Translations under genes and position numbers: made by a program
NCBI GenBank assembly: GCA_911728435.2
Contig: OU452213.1
Span: forward strand, 3,885,834 to 3,949,833
DNA length: 64,000 nucleotides
Direction of reading: 5' to 3'
From: Apoderus coryli
Taxonomy: Eukaryota > Arthropoda > Insecta > Coleoptera > Attelabidae
The notes under the pieces: model-generated
Told to the model about the DNA's origin: nothing
The model's input: only the letters and a program-made list of their open reading frames with translations
Databases searched by the model: none
Shown here: positions 1-11,976 of the stretch, one piece after another
Layout: each line of letters begins with the position of its first letter
Numbering within the stretch: the first letter of the stretch is position 1

Positions 1-457
1 TCCTCGTCGTGGGTGTGATCACGGCCTGTTACTGGCAAGGTTCGGATTTCGGCCGTTAGCCGAGAGACGCATCTTCGCGTCTCAGATCTTTCTTTTTAAG
101 TTGATCAACAATATGTTGGATTGTCCTCGGTTGCTTCAGCAGCTATGGTTTCGTGTCCCTAGGGTTCACTCTAGAAGCGCTAGTTTATTTTGGGTGCCAC
201 AGATTCGTTCTAATTATGAATCTAAAGCACAGCTATTTCGGGCTTGTAAATACAGCAACCGATTAGTTATTAATGAAAACGTTGATTTTCTTGATGTATC
301 GCTTGATTCTTTTAAGAAAAGTTTAGAGACATGTTTGCGGGCTACTGATTTGTATTTGTTTTGATGAATTATGTTCATGTGTTAATTATTTATTGATATT
401 ATTAATTGTTCTTGTAATCCTCTCAATTTTCTTTCGTTTTGATGCGTGTATTTCCTT
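1..457 (+). mobile_element. LINE 3' end (reverse-transcriptase C-terminus), truncated at window edge
   Basis: An open frame from base 2 to the stop at 362-364 encodes the last part of a non-LTR retrotransposon ORF2, downstream of the catalytic RT core. It matches almost residue for residue the minus-strand copy at 2720-3740, including the shared ending CLRATDLYLF. The similarity continues through about 90 bases of 3' UTR to about 457. The fragment carries no catalytic motif and starts outside the window. The jockey/CR1-like assignment is inferred from general RT-tail character only; the repeat relationship itself is seen directly. Confidence 0.85.
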
Positions 458-639
458 TTTTGTATAACACTGTTGGATCGACCATCCTTCCAAGATTGCC
501 GAAAGACAGAATGCAGAAATCATTAATCTTTATGAAAAATATTCTAAAATGCTACAAAACCATTTTGCTCTTCATACAAATCTCGTTTTTATAAATAAAA
601 TAAACACATTAGTTGTACAATTATATTAATGAATATTTA

Positions 640-1005
640 ATACAGTTCTATCCGGAGAGAAAATATAAATTCCCAAACAGAGGCTTTATGTATATAGAGA
701 AGCAATTCCCCAACATCACAGAGCTCGTAATTAACTGCTGAATTAATAATTTCGACATTATTAGGTGCTGTGGTATATTACGCAGAGTACAAAATAGATA
801 GCCTAAGGGACACTTGGTTACGTAGAGGCAAAAAGCCAATTATTCGCTTTAACTGTCCCACCTCTGAAAGTATATCAGAGCTATTTTCTCTGCCAAATAG
901 TCTTATCGTATCACAATTTTCTGCTTGAATCAAGGAGTAATACGTCCTTATTTCAGGTATTATACAGACCCACATTGACTGTGATATTTGGCGCCCAACG
1001 TGGTG
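640..1005 (+). mobile_element. possible LTR-retrotransposon relic with primer-binding-site-like sequence
   Basis: At 989-1003 the sequence TGGCGCCCAACGTGG has the form of an LTR-element primer binding site, which normally begins with TGG just after the 5' LTR. The region upstream (about 640-988) would then be an LTR, but no clean TG...CA ends or second LTR were found, and no gag/pol frame follows. It is probably a solo or decayed copy, or a chance match. Confidence 0.3.
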
Positions 1006-2719
1006 TCTAAAGAAATAAACTGCCCTGGTAATAAACTGGATAAGCGGTAAAAGAAAATGTTGGGGGCGGTATATTCTAAGGGACGGAGGTGTTTCTCTTT
1101 TGTTATTATATACCCCATAACGTTCATATATAGCTGTCCCTTAAACTAAGCGAGTGTTCCTAGCCGATAATATGGCAGCACTTTGGGCGTTTTGTTTATA
1201 TTTCATTAGACCTCATGTCATTCAAACTTTTAACTTCATTATACACGCTGAATATATTACAACACGTTGGTTATGATGATGCTGGCTTTAAGCTAAATTT
1301 GTGATAATTGCTGTGATTATTTTATGCAAATAAAGTACCACAGACAAATAAATTTTAATATAATACAGGGTGAACTCCAATCATTGCTGTATTGCTTACA
1401 AGAAAAATAAAAAAAAACTAAAGCCCCATGGCTAAACACTTATCAGATTCAATTAAAAATAAATCTTTCTGGTTTATTTTTTACGCGGGGATACATCTAT
1501 ATTCCCCAATGAAATGGACCCAACAACAACAACGTTTGTCCGTTGTTTCCATGTGATGATCCCTTGGGATCATGTCCACCCCCCGTATATATATATATAT
1601 ATATACGTACATAGGTGGTAGTGTAAACCACCCGACCGACAACGGTTTGTCCTACAGTCATTTGTTTAACAGCTGTTCACATATCGTCAAATTACGTCAT
1701 TAATGATTGCCCGTGATTGGCAGTTATTATACCCTAACAGGATAGTTTAGAGAGGATTTTTTTAGCTTACAGTAACCTGTAACATTTTCCAAGGCAACCC
1801 TTGATAAGGTTTTGTCAAAAATGAAAGTGAAATTTAATCCGGTTAGGTCTAAATCAGTCCTTTAACACTACCAGGTTCCAAGAAAATTGGGTAAAGGATA
1901 TCTAAGATGCTTACGAAAAACCAATTTAAATTAAAAAAAAAAAAGTTTAACACCCCGTATCTTGAGAAAGAACAATTTGCAGACCCCTGTATAATGCCAA
2001 ATTTATTATTACATAGATATAGGTACCTAGTAACACTGCTATATATGCACTGCAAAATTCTGAAATTCCAGGAGAACGCACACGAATATGGATTTATTTC
2101 AGTAGAATAGCTTCGAACTAATTATAATTATTAAAGTAATTAATAAATCAGCGTGTCAATTAAGTAAAAGCACTTAATTAACTCAACTAATCGATGAATG
2201 CAGCCCAGTAGCGTAGGTCAAATTTATCACTTTTCTCTCCGAAAGGTGTTGTTGACTCAATAGCCATTATTTTCAGTCGGCGACACTGATCTAGAAATCC
2301 CTTAACGAAAAATATATCTGGAAAGCATTATACCCAAAGCTTTATTTCATTCTATCTCGTTCGTTTTCAGTGAACTTTTTTAAAAGCTTATTATAGGATT
2401 TGCCCTTAGGCATGAAAATTTTATTTTCCACACCCGCTTTGTTCTTTTACAGTTCAATACAATATTTTAAAACTTAAATAACCCTTCAGCGCACCCTTGA
2501 CCATGTGCAAAAACACCTCTACGTAAGGACAATGTGCTTAATTTATGACGTCATGAACACACTAATTAACATAATACGTATTTAGTTTTTGAGTCCAAAC
2601 ATAACTTCAAACGATAAAGTTAGCACTACCACCTTTCGCGTGATTTCCTTTACAATTTACCACGCAATAACGATTCGGCATTTTAAAACTTTACACAATA
2701 ATTATATATTATATATAAA
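1006..2719. other. AT-rich non-coding stretch with a (TA)n run
   Basis: No convincing gene is seen. A short (TA)n microsatellite lies at about 1586-1604 and an 'atacagggtg' mariner-like end occurs at about 1364. The small open frames have no recognisable family and low coding character. The stretch separates two oppositely oriented LINE 3' ends. Confidence 0.5.
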
Positions 2720-3740
2720 AGGAAATACACGCATCAAAACGAAAGAAAATTGAGAGGATTACAAGAACAATTAATAATAACAATAAATAATTAACACATG
2801 AACATAATTCATCAAAACAAATACAAATCAGTGGCCCGCAAACATGTCTCTAAACTTTTCTTAAAAGAATCAAGCGATACATTAAAAAAATCAACATTTT
2901 CATTAATAACTAATCGGTTGCTGTATTTACAAGCCCGAAATAGTGGTGCTTTAGATTCATAATTAGAACGAATCTGTGCCACCCAAAATAAACTAGCGCT
3001 TCTAGAGTGAACCCTAGGGACACGAAACCATAGCTGCTGAAGCAACCGAACACAATCCAATATATTGTTGATCAACTTAAAGAGAAAGATCTGAGACGCG
3101 ATGATGCGTCTCTCGGCTAACGGCCGCAATCCGAACCTTGCCAGTAACAGGCCGTGATCACACCCACGAGGAGGAAAATATCCATCAATTTTAAATGACA
3201 AATATTTTAAAAACTTACGTTGGATACTCTCCAATCTCTGTATATGAACACGGTAGATGGGCGACCAAATGATTGTAGCGAATTCCAAAATAGACACAAC
3301 AAAGGCGAAATAGAGACCTTTCAGGCAGTCCATGTTGTTGAATTCTCTGGTCTGTCTAAAAATAAATCCCAACATTCGCAAAGCATTAGCAGAAACTTGC
3401 TCAATGTGGTAGTTGAAAGATAAATCACCATCCAAGTATACACCAAGATCTTTGATTAAAGCGCAGCGTTACAAATTTGAATTATCGATGGTGTAGTTTC
3501 GCAAAAACGGATCTTGACATCTTGTAAATGTCACCGACTTACATTTGTTTAGATTTAGAGGAAGTCTATTTAGATCACACCATTCTGAGAGCCGACACAG
3601 ATCTGTTTGATGGCGACGACATTGCCAAACTTACTCTCAACATTTTCAATGATAGAATATTAGAATTTAATTTAGTAGAGGTGTTAATGTTGATTTTAAG
3701 GATGCCATCCAATATTATGTTCCTGTAAACATATGGCGCA
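2720..3740 (-). mobile_element. LINE fragment, RT C-terminal half, inverted relative to the copy at 1-457
   Basis: The minus-strand frame 3435-2812 (207 aa) carries the region after the RT palm: a DGDLSFNYHI motif, then LRMLGFIFRQ, then the long C-terminal tail ending LRATDLYLF. RT-like sequence continues upstream to about 3740 but is broken by stops and frame changes. The 3' UTR (2811-2720) matches bases 365-457 of the window in inverse orientation. The copy is 5'-truncated with no endonuclease or FADD palm motif, so it is dead. The family (jockey/CR1-like) is inferred. Confidence 0.85.
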
Positions 3741-4267
3741 GTCGACAGAAGGATATCAAACCATTATTACTTGCTTTACGTCGTTAAATATTGGTATAAA
3801 GTTGGGAGAATAACTTTATATTCCAAATAGAGTTGGGTACCTACTAAACCGATATCGAGAAATTCTCAAACATGCAAAGCCCTTATATGATCATCCTCTC
3901 TGAAAGCAAACGCGTAGCTGAAGCGGAAAATCTCGCTAAAAGCAAGAAAAATATATACGTTAGACTGTGGGAATTAAAAATCTGTTGTTATTCGGAGGAA
4001 GAAGGCCAATAAAACTGTGTGATTAAAACAAAGAGAGAGATTCTATCCGCACTTAAAAGAATTTTAAAATTCTTTTTAGGTGTGGAAATCCTCCGGAACA
4101 GTATAAAAGTACATAGGGCAATTACACTGAGGGCGGATCTATGAAATGGCATTTTAAGTTGGATTAAATCAGTGGCGTTCTACAACTTCCAACTCCTTAT
4201 ATCTCTCAATTCGATAAATATAAAAAATAGATTCACGCCCAAACTATAAAGTCTGTGTCCAGCTGCC
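3741..4267. other. non-coding spacer
   Basis: AT-rich sequence between the LINE fragment and the 174-bp tandem array. No gene, RNA or repeat was recognised. Confidence 0.4.
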
Positions 4268-5384
4268 ACTAGTCACAATTTTAGCTGCTCTAGTTTGGCA
4301 GGAAAATATTTTTTTGTTTTATAGAATTTTTAAAATTTTGTTATTTGGAACTTTGGATTTTTTTTCTATATAAACTGTACTATTTTTTGCCTGTAATGCT
4401 ACGTTTTCTTAAAGTATATTAAATTATCTACAAAATAACCTACTAGTCACAATTTTAGCTGCTCTAGTTTGACAGGAAAATATTTTTTTGTTTTATAGAA
4501 TTTTTAAAGTTTTGTTATTTGGAACTTTGGATTTTTTTTCTATATAAACTGTACTATTTTTTGCCTGTAATGCTACGTTTTCTTAAAGTATATTAAATTA
4601 TCTACAAAATAACCTACTAGTCACAATTTTAGCTGCTCTAGTTTGACAGGAAAATATTTTTTTGTTTTATAGAATTTTTAAAGTTTTGTTATTTGGAACT
4701 TTGGATTTTTTTTCTATATAAACTGTACTATTTTTTGCCTGTAATGCTACGTTTTCTTAAAGTATATTAAATTATCTACAAAATAAGCCACTAGTCACAA
4801 TTTTAGCTGCGCGAGTTTGGCAGGAATATCTTTTTTTGTTTTGAGAGTTTTAAAAATTTTGTCATTTTTGGGCCTTTGATTTTTTTTCTAAATAAACTGT
4901 ACTATTCTTTGCCTGTAACGCTACATTTTCTTAAAGTATATTAAATTATTTACAAAATAAGACACTAGTCACAATTTTAGCTACTCTAATTTGGCAGGAA
5001 AATATTTTTTTGTTTTTAAGCATTTTTAAAATTTTGTCACTTGGGTCTTTGAGTTTTTTTCTAAATAAACTGTACTATTTTTTGCCTGTAATGCTACGTT
5101 TTCTTAAAGTATATTAAATTATCTACAAAATAAGCTACTAGTCACAATTTTAGCTGCTCTAGTTTGGCAGGAAAATATTTTTTTGTTTTTAAGCATTTTT
5201 AAAATTTTGTCACTTGGGTCTTTGATTTTTTTTCTAAATAAACTGTACTATTTTTTGCCTGTAATGCTACGTTTTCTTAAAGTATAGTAAATTGTCTACA
5301 AAATAAGCCACTAGCCACAATTTTAGCTGTTCTAGTTTGGCAGGAAAATATTTTTTTGTTTTTAAGCATTTTTAAAATTTTATG
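4268..5384. repeat. 174-bp tandem array, about 6.4 copies
   Basis: Units begin with ACTAGTCACAATTTTAGCTG at 4268, 4442, 4616, 4790, 4964, 5137 and 5310 (the last has ACTAGCCAC). The period is 174 bp in the first four steps and 173 bp in the last two. The first three units are almost identical to one another; later units carry point changes and an alternative 'ttttaagcattttt' segment. The last unit is cut off at about 5384. The units are AT-rich and non-coding. This is a minisatellite or short satellite block that grew by recent duplication at its left side. Confidence 0.95.
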
Positions 5385-8059
5385 CACCCCCTAACTAAAT
5401 AGTGGAGGCCTAAAAAGAAGACGAACAACTACGTCTTAACTTCAAATTATATACGATCTGTCAAATTATATTCATAGAGAGGAATAAATAATGACAGTTT
5501 TCTGAGTTTTTCTTTTTGAAATATATCCAATACTTTGTCTATTTTTTTCGCACCCCTTATAATACAAAAATCGTTTTTTGTAATTAAAAACTATTGACAA
5601 TTTATTAATAGTACTCCAAGATCTTCGATAGTCAAAACTATCTACTGCTATCGACAGTCGTCAACCACTACGTCAAATTATTAAATAAAATGTCCTGCCA
5701 CTGTGGACAAAGTTGGAAATTTGTGAAAAAAAAAAATTATAATACGCCTAGCCGAAGGGAATGAATCCTCGCGGATTTTTAACGGTTTTTTGATTCTTTT
5801 TAAAAAAGTTCTTTCAATCTCGCGTGATTTTTTTTTTCCTCTCGCCTGTACTATAAACACTAACGCATCAGAAAGAGATAAACGAATTTATATCTCTGTA
5901 TTATGGAATAGAAACTACTCTATGCTTTTATCTCTCGATTTTTTTTTTATTCTGTCACAGATTATTCGAAGCAATTAAAAGTTGAATCTGCCAGATTAGA
6001 GTAATTTTCTAAATGAAAAACGGATCAAGCTTTTTTGCCAATAAAGTACAGTCTTTTTTTGTGTGAAATGGAAAATCTATTATAAAACAAACACTCTTAA
6101 TTAATTAAAATTCTTACATTTTTAAAATGTGCTTTTTTATTTGAATCTCTTACTATATTTTAGATATGGCAATGTTGTTATAATTGCTACCTATTTGACA
6201 GGTGGCGTTGTTTGATGATTTAGTAAAGCATAATATAAGTTAAATGATTCAGATTTGTAATAATATTTGCACCGTTCTTCTTAAGCCCGTTTTAACCCCT
6301 AAGTAGACTTAACACTGACTTATGAGGTAAATGTGTATTTAAATTTGTACCTACCTAGCTGGTGATTGGCAGAAAATATCAATAATAATTATTTATTCAA
6401 GCAATAGCTATATAAGATAACCTATACGTTCGTTTTGTCGGAGTCGTCATTATCTCATATAAAAAATTTAAAAAGGATACAAATATATATTTTATTATTA
6501 CTTACCGAAGAATGTATTATGGAATATGTAAAACTATTAAAGTTTTTCAATGGTTTACACTAAACACTCACACAAATTGCTTATAATTCTATAGATTCTA
6601 TTCTAACATTTCTAAAATATCTAAATGTCAAAATTTGACATTAAACATGATAGCCAATAGCCAATATACTCAACAAGAAAATCACTTAGTTAAGTCGTTG
6701 CTAATTATAATTTTTCATGTTTGCAAATAGAATGAAATTTAAGTCCGACTTAAAGTTTAAGTTGGACAAATTGTTTTTTAATAATGTAAATTTTAGTTCC
6801 TTTATAATCTATTCATTCAAAAAACATTTATTATTTGCTTATGCAATTTAAATTATCCTTGCGAATTAATCGAGCAAAGGGGACATCATGTATATAAGAA
6901 AGAGTGTCGTTAAGACACCACCAGAGCGCTTTTTAGTAACGTTTATCTCGCCAATGGGCCACAACAAGTAGTAACAGTAACAAACTACTGCATTTTGGCG
7001 CTGCCTGCCCTTCCCGAAAAACGTTTTCATGGTCTTTGAACGCGAGATAGCTATTACTGTACTAACTTCTTCCTTTCTTTTTGGCTACAATGGTTTTTTT
7101 TTTATCAGGACTGCAAAACCAATCCAACCGGAAAATGAACACTTTCCCGGGCGTTTTGGTTACGTGTGACACAACATGGAGGGAAAAATGCTGTATTATA
7201 TTTTTATCTGGTTCTTTATATCACGTCATATCGTATATATGGCAGAACAGCGATATATATTAAGGGTTGAAGATCTATTAGAAATGCATAAACGATGAAC
7301 TGGAGGGTGGTAAATTAGAAATAAAGTGACGTTTTTACGGCTGATGGTCGTGGAGAATTGTGTAAATATATCAAGTTGAAACCCATTACTTTTAACATTT
7401 TTATTCTTATGGTCATTTAAATTATTGACGAATTGTTTTTGCAACTATATCAAGGTTTTTCTCAAAGTTACTACTGATTTATAACTATAAACACAGCATG
7501 AAACTGTTATTGTAATTTTTATACGAATTTATTTATTTATATTAAGTTATATTGAGAAAAAGTGGCAACACCGCATAACAGTATCATAACCTTAAAATTG
7601 TCAATATCATAACTTTAAAATTGCCAATAAACTAATTGAGTAGATTCAGTAAATAATTAATTTTTCTGTATTCGTTATAAAATTAGTGATAGAACGATAC
7701 TACGCCATTGTTTAGTTTCAAATACCTAAAAGTAATTCTTCAAAGCAAGACAACTTTTGTGCAATTTGTTTCCTAAAATGTAATGGAGCGTTTAATGACT
7801 TTATATACAGTAGAGACGCTCTATCTAACATAGACTAGGACGCCTCTGGTGTGGCCAAGAGACCGGCAAATTGAATCGTTTCCAGTTCGGCCGGCAGACA
7901 TTTTAGATTTATTTCCAGATTCCAGACATAGTATGCCGACACCGGCGGTTGGTCTTAATTTCTTTATTAGGAACGTGAATTTTTAAACACATTATACTAA
8001 AAAACATCATATTTATTTATTATTTAGGTAAGTACATTACTGAACATTATTCTATGCTA
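5385..8059. other. AT-rich intergenic region, nothing recognised
   Basis: Open frames here are short and match no family I know. A TATATAAG box at about 6890-6898 could be a core promoter, but no coding region follows. At about 7585-7626 a segment containing 'ataaccttaaaattgtcaat' is duplicated in tandem. No tRNA or transposon ends were found. Confidence 0.4.
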
Positions 8060-8230
8060 TCATTTAGATCCTTCTTTCATTGCTCTCATTTTCGGAATAC
8101 TAGCAATTGTAGCAACCGGGACGCACATAAAAAAGGCATACATAAACAATCCATAACCCCATAATTGAGCTGTGGTTAGTCGATGAAGTGGGGGACCCAC
8201 AACTACGCTCGCTTGGCGAGTAAGACTCAT
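8060..8230 (-). CDS. 56-aa single-pass membrane microprotein, paralog 1
   Basis: ATG at 8230 to TGA at 8060, one exon, 56 aa. The protein begins MSLTRQASVVVGPP, then LHRLTTAQLWGYGL, followed by one hydrophobic segment of about 20 residues (roughly 25-45, with MCVPVATI near its end) and a basic tail with SIPKMRAMKEGS. It is about two-thirds identical to the protein encoded at 8749-8931. The family is not recognised; small size, one membrane span and a basic tail recall inner-mitochondrial accessory subunits, but that is only an analogy. Conservation between paralogs at the protein level argues that it is a real gene. The neighbour in tandem on the same strand is its paralog. Confidence 0.75.
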   Translation of the reverse strand: MSLTRQASVVVGPPLHRLTTAQLWGYGLFMYAFFMCVPVATIASIPKMRAMKEGSK

Positions 8231-8748
8231 CTTCTTATCACTTCTAAATCCTGCAAATTTAACTTTACAATAATACTTACTTCAATTACGTATTAATTAA
8301 ATTAAATACCTTTTTATGTGTTTTAAATTAAAAATATAACTTTTACCACCTTTTTTATAGATTTATTTATTAACCACAATTAGGGAGTATTATGTTTATT
8401 AATTTAGTTTGTTTTGGTAACTATGGTAACAAAAATTTCAAATATACAATGATAATAATATGACGAATATTATCAATTTTCATCTGTCATAAACGCACGT
8501 TCCTTTTAAAATTTTGAATTGACAGTAGTGAGAAAATAACCTCAAAATGTTCGTGGCCAACGATAATTATGATAATTTGTCACTCCTTTTATAAAAAAGG
8601 CTGTTGCGTCTCACATCAGCCCAGTTGATCTATTTTTTTTTTTTGATAATAAAATCTCAAATATTTTCTACAACTTAGGGTCTATCTTTTATTTTTCAAC
8701 ATAAAACCAATAGTAGGTAGGTATTGTAATATTTTACTTAACAATGTA

Positions 8749-8931
8749 CTAAGCTCCTTCTTTATTGGAAGATCCTTCTTTGTAAGCTCTCATTTTCGGT
8801 ATACTGCATATTGTTGCGACAGGTACGCACATTATAAAAAACGACAAAAATAAACCATAGCCCCACATTTGTTTGGACGATAAACGGTTTTGTGGAACGC
8901 CCACAACTACATTAGCCCTTCGCCAAATCAT
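8749..8931 (-). CDS. 60-aa single-pass membrane microprotein, paralog 2
   Basis: ATG at 8931 to TAG at 8749, one exon, 60 aa. It begins MIWRRANVVVGVPQNRLSSK, then QMWGYGLF, a hydrophobic segment with IMCVPVATI, and SIPKMRAYKEG followed by a short hydrophilic tail (SSNKEGA) absent from paralog 1. The blocks VVVG, WGYGLF, MCVPVATI and SIPKMRA are shared with the 8060-8230 protein, while the linking residues differ. This pattern suggests purifying selection on both copies. The function is unknown to me. The two genes are about 520 bp apart in the same orientation, consistent with tandem duplication. Confidence 0.78.
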   Translation of the reverse strand: MIWRRANVVVGVPQNRLSSKQMWGYGLFLSFFIMCVPVATICSIPKMRAYKEGSSNKEGA

Positions 8932-9149
8932 CTTCTAATCCTAGAAGTAAAATAATTTCTAATAGTTGATTTACTTAAACTTCAAATACGCTACTGACAT
9001 ACCAGTTATTTTTTATTATTTGTGGTTTCCATGGCACGTTCCTTTTTAAATTCATATAATATGTGGGCGCAAGCAAAAATTTCATTATCACAACAAAATT
9101 AGTCTGACGATGCTCATTTGTATCAGGAACACATAACCTTAATAATAAA

Positions 9150-9665
9150 AAAATGTCTGAACTTTATTATTTTTACAGTAGCGTCATCTTTTTCAAAATA
9201 AATGAACTAAATTATTCCTAAATACAGTTATCTACAGTGTGATTAATGTAAATTTAATTTTAATTGTATTTATAAACATTTTTTACATGCTTGTAAATAT
9301 TTCAAATTGGAAAAACTACGCAATACATAAATTTCGTAAATTACAAAATATTAATACAAAGTTATTGATTTTTCTACAGTAGTGCCATCTTTGTTAAAAT
9401 ATCGGAACTCAAGCATTCCTAAATACAGTTATCTACAGTGTGATTGCTGTAAATTTCATTTTAATTGTATTTATAAACATTTTTAACATTCTTGTAAACA
9501 TTTCACATTGGAAAGACTACGAGTTCATATCTAAAATACATAAATGTGAAAAAATTACAAAATATTAATAGTTATTGTTTTTTCTACAGTGGTGTCATCT
9601 TTGTCAAAATATCGGAACTAAAGGATTCCTAAATACAGTTATCTACAGTTTGATTTATTTATTTT
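9150..9665. repeat. about 2.4 tandem copies of a 202-211 bp repeat upstream of UROS
   Basis: A block reading ACAGT(A/G)G(T/C)G(T/C)CATCTTT begins at about 9175, 9377 and 9588. Each copy is followed by the shared core CCTAAATACAGTTATCTACA and an AT-rich tail with 'tttataaacattttt'. The copies diverge by substitutions and small indels. The array ends about 95 bases before the UROS start codon and may contribute to its promoter region; no function is shown. Confidence 0.85.
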
Positions 9666-9759
9666 TAATATTGCATTCTTGTAATAATTGTAAAAATCCA
9701 ATTAAAGATTTACTTTAAAATTTTAATTAATTTATAATAATATAATTAGTTTTCATACA

Positions 9760-10637
9760 ATGATAATAAAAAATGCGGTTCTACTATGTAAATCACAAAT
9801 CTCCAACGACGATAAATACAAAGAACTTCTAACACAAAACGGTTTTGAGGTTAGCCAAATCAAAACACTAACATTTGAATTTAAACATTTAGAGGAGTTA
9901 TTAGAAGAATTAAAACATAGTGAATGTTTCAGTGGTTTGATATTTTCTAGTCCCCGTTGTGTAGAGGCAGTGGAAATTGCAACACAACATAATAACAAAA
10001 CTATACTGGAAAACTGGAGATCAAAACACAACTTTGCTGTAGGCGAAACCACCTTCGAAGCATGTTTAGAGAAATTAGGGCTGCGCTGTGAAGGAAAAGA
10101 TAGTGGAAATGCAGTAAATTTGTCACAGTTTATAATAGAGAGTAAGTGGTAATAATTTGTACAGTACAGTAGTGTTAGCACATATTATGATTTTGTAGAG
10201 AAACATTTGTTTGATAAGCCATTTCTATTTCCACATGGTAATTTAAAAACTGATACTTTGAATTTGAAATTAAGCCATGAAAATATTGGTCTTAAAGGAG
10301 TACTGGTATATGACACTTTAGCTAATCCGCATATCGAACAAGAAATAGAAATTGTTACTGAAAACTTAAGTTGTATCCAAGAGTATGTTGTATTTTTTAG
10401 TCCCTCAGGAGTTAGGAGTTGTATTCAGTATTTAAGACTTGTGAAGAATGACTTCGACAACATTAAGGTTAGTGTGACAATATTCTCAAAATCAAATTAT
10501 GAGTTATTTTGTAGTTTATAGCAATTGGGCCCGTCACTGAATTAGCACTTCAAGAAGAAAATATAAAAGTCTACTCTGTGGCGAATGATCCCACACCTGA
10601 ATCAGTTTTAAATGCTTTAAAAAATTCGAGAAGGTGA
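9760..10637 (+). CDS. UROS: uroporphyrinogen-III synthase
   Basis: This enzyme cyclises hydroxymethylbilane to uroporphyrinogen III in cytosolic heme synthesis. Three exons join in frame: 9760-10141, 10199-10467 and 10515-10637, giving 257 aa (human about 265). Seen directly: the N-terminal segment LIFSSPRCVEAVE matches the family's 'FTSPRAVEA' region, VVFFSPSGV matches the second-domain motif, and the last exon contains the IGPVTELAL signature and the PTPESVLNAL ending typical of the family. The acceptor at 10514 restores FIAIGPVT; the later AG at 10521 would put a stop in frame. The ATG at 9760 is the first in frame. A polyadenylation signal (AATAAA) lies near 10692. Confidence 0.92.
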
Positions 10638-10978
10638 GATATATTATTGTTATTAGTTAAGTATATTGTTTTATTATTTATTATGGTTGTAAATAAAACA
10701 CGTTAAAAGAAAATAAAAAGAAATTTATTAATAATAAATTAACAGTACTTTTTGCAAAATGGCTGGTTTGCAGAAAGCATGTCCCAAACTTAAATTGATA
10801 ACTACCTGCAAATGGCTGCTTGCAAGTAGTTTATTTGAAATTATACAGGGTGAAAACTATCTAAAGCTATAGTTTTGATAATTTGTATATAATGATTACC
10901 ATATAAGTACTTAGTTACACAAAAAATACATTGTACCTGTATATAAGTTGTTCAAAATGGCTGTTTTGACCAACTGGC

Positions 10979-11709
10979 TCGAGTCGACTTTAGGGACAGT
11001 GGAATCTTCTGGTTTCTTCATGTTTATTAGAAAGACAGCATTTGAAATAGTACATTTCAAAAAAAAAATCTGCGGTTAAACCATTATTAAAGCCAAAAAT
11101 CAAAATTTAAGTCCACTTTTACATACCTAGTAGTTTTGTCATTTTTTCATAAAGATTGAATCAAAATATGTTATTTTAACACTAATCTATATTCTATAGG
11201 CGTTTATTTACCTAATTAAAGCATCAATGTTTAATAAAACAAATTTGCAAACTAAAAAATAAAATAGTATGTAAAATATAAACAAAATGTTAAATCTTAG
11301 TAATAGGTTAAATAACTATTTACATCGAAGTGAAGTTAGCTGCGTACTACATTTTGGATATTAGTACTGGCATTGTGTTTATTATAATAGTGTGTCAGCG
11401 CTTGGTTAGTACCTGTCAACTAACAACAGATGGCGCTATCATATACCAGAAATTTATTAATGAACGACTGAAGTTGATAACGCCGTCTGTTGTTAGATGA
11501 TGATACTAACCAAACGCTGACATACTATATTATAATACCAGGAATGTAATAGGTGAAAAAGTCCATTTTTATGGGAATTAAATTTTGATTTTTGGCTTTA
11601 ATAATGGTTTTACCGCAGATTTTTTTTTTTGAAATGTACTATTTCAAATGCTGTCTTTCTAATAATAAAAAAAAATCATAAGATTCCACTGTCTCTAAAG
11701 TCGACTCGA
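10979..11709. mobile_element. inverted-repeat (foldback/MITE-like) element with nested MITE
   Basis: The left arm (about 10979-11120) starts TCGAGTCGACTTTAGGGACA. The right arm (about 11564-11709) ends with the inverse TCGACTCGA. The arms are about 140 bp and match well through the segments reading ATTAAAGCCAAAAATCAAAA and its complement. There is no coding capacity. A 178-bp palindromic MITE is inserted between the arms at 11371, so this element is the older of the two. No target-site duplication is clear, and the superfamily is unassigned. Confidence 0.8.
11371..11545. mobile_element. palindromic MITE, copy 1 (right end degraded)
   Basis: Same family as 11977-12153 and 30433-30610. The left end CATTGTGTTTATTATAATAG is intact. 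The right end diverges after TATAATA, so no target duplication can be read. Internal palindrome arms contain GTCAGCGCTTGGTTAGTA and its complement. It is nested inside the older inverted-repeat element at 10979-11709. Confidence 0.88.
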
Positions 11710-11976
11710 CCCGAACTTTTTTATTATATTAATTAATGTATTGTATATCGCACTGCATTTGTCCAGTTGTTTATTATCCTTAATCGCTAATTATTTTAGA
11801 TTTAAAAACATAAAATTCGTTAAAAGCAAAAGCAACGTTGCCATATGTTATATTTTTATTTGTTTTAACGAATTTTATATCATGGACGTCACACTAACAT
11901 TAATATGATACAAGTAATCTATTATTGTTATACCTACTATCGACAGGTTGCTAAATAAACTAGATTTTGTCTATAC

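Noticed and set aside
9753..10181. 142-aa minus-strand open frame
   Set aside because: Antisense shadow of UROS exon 1.
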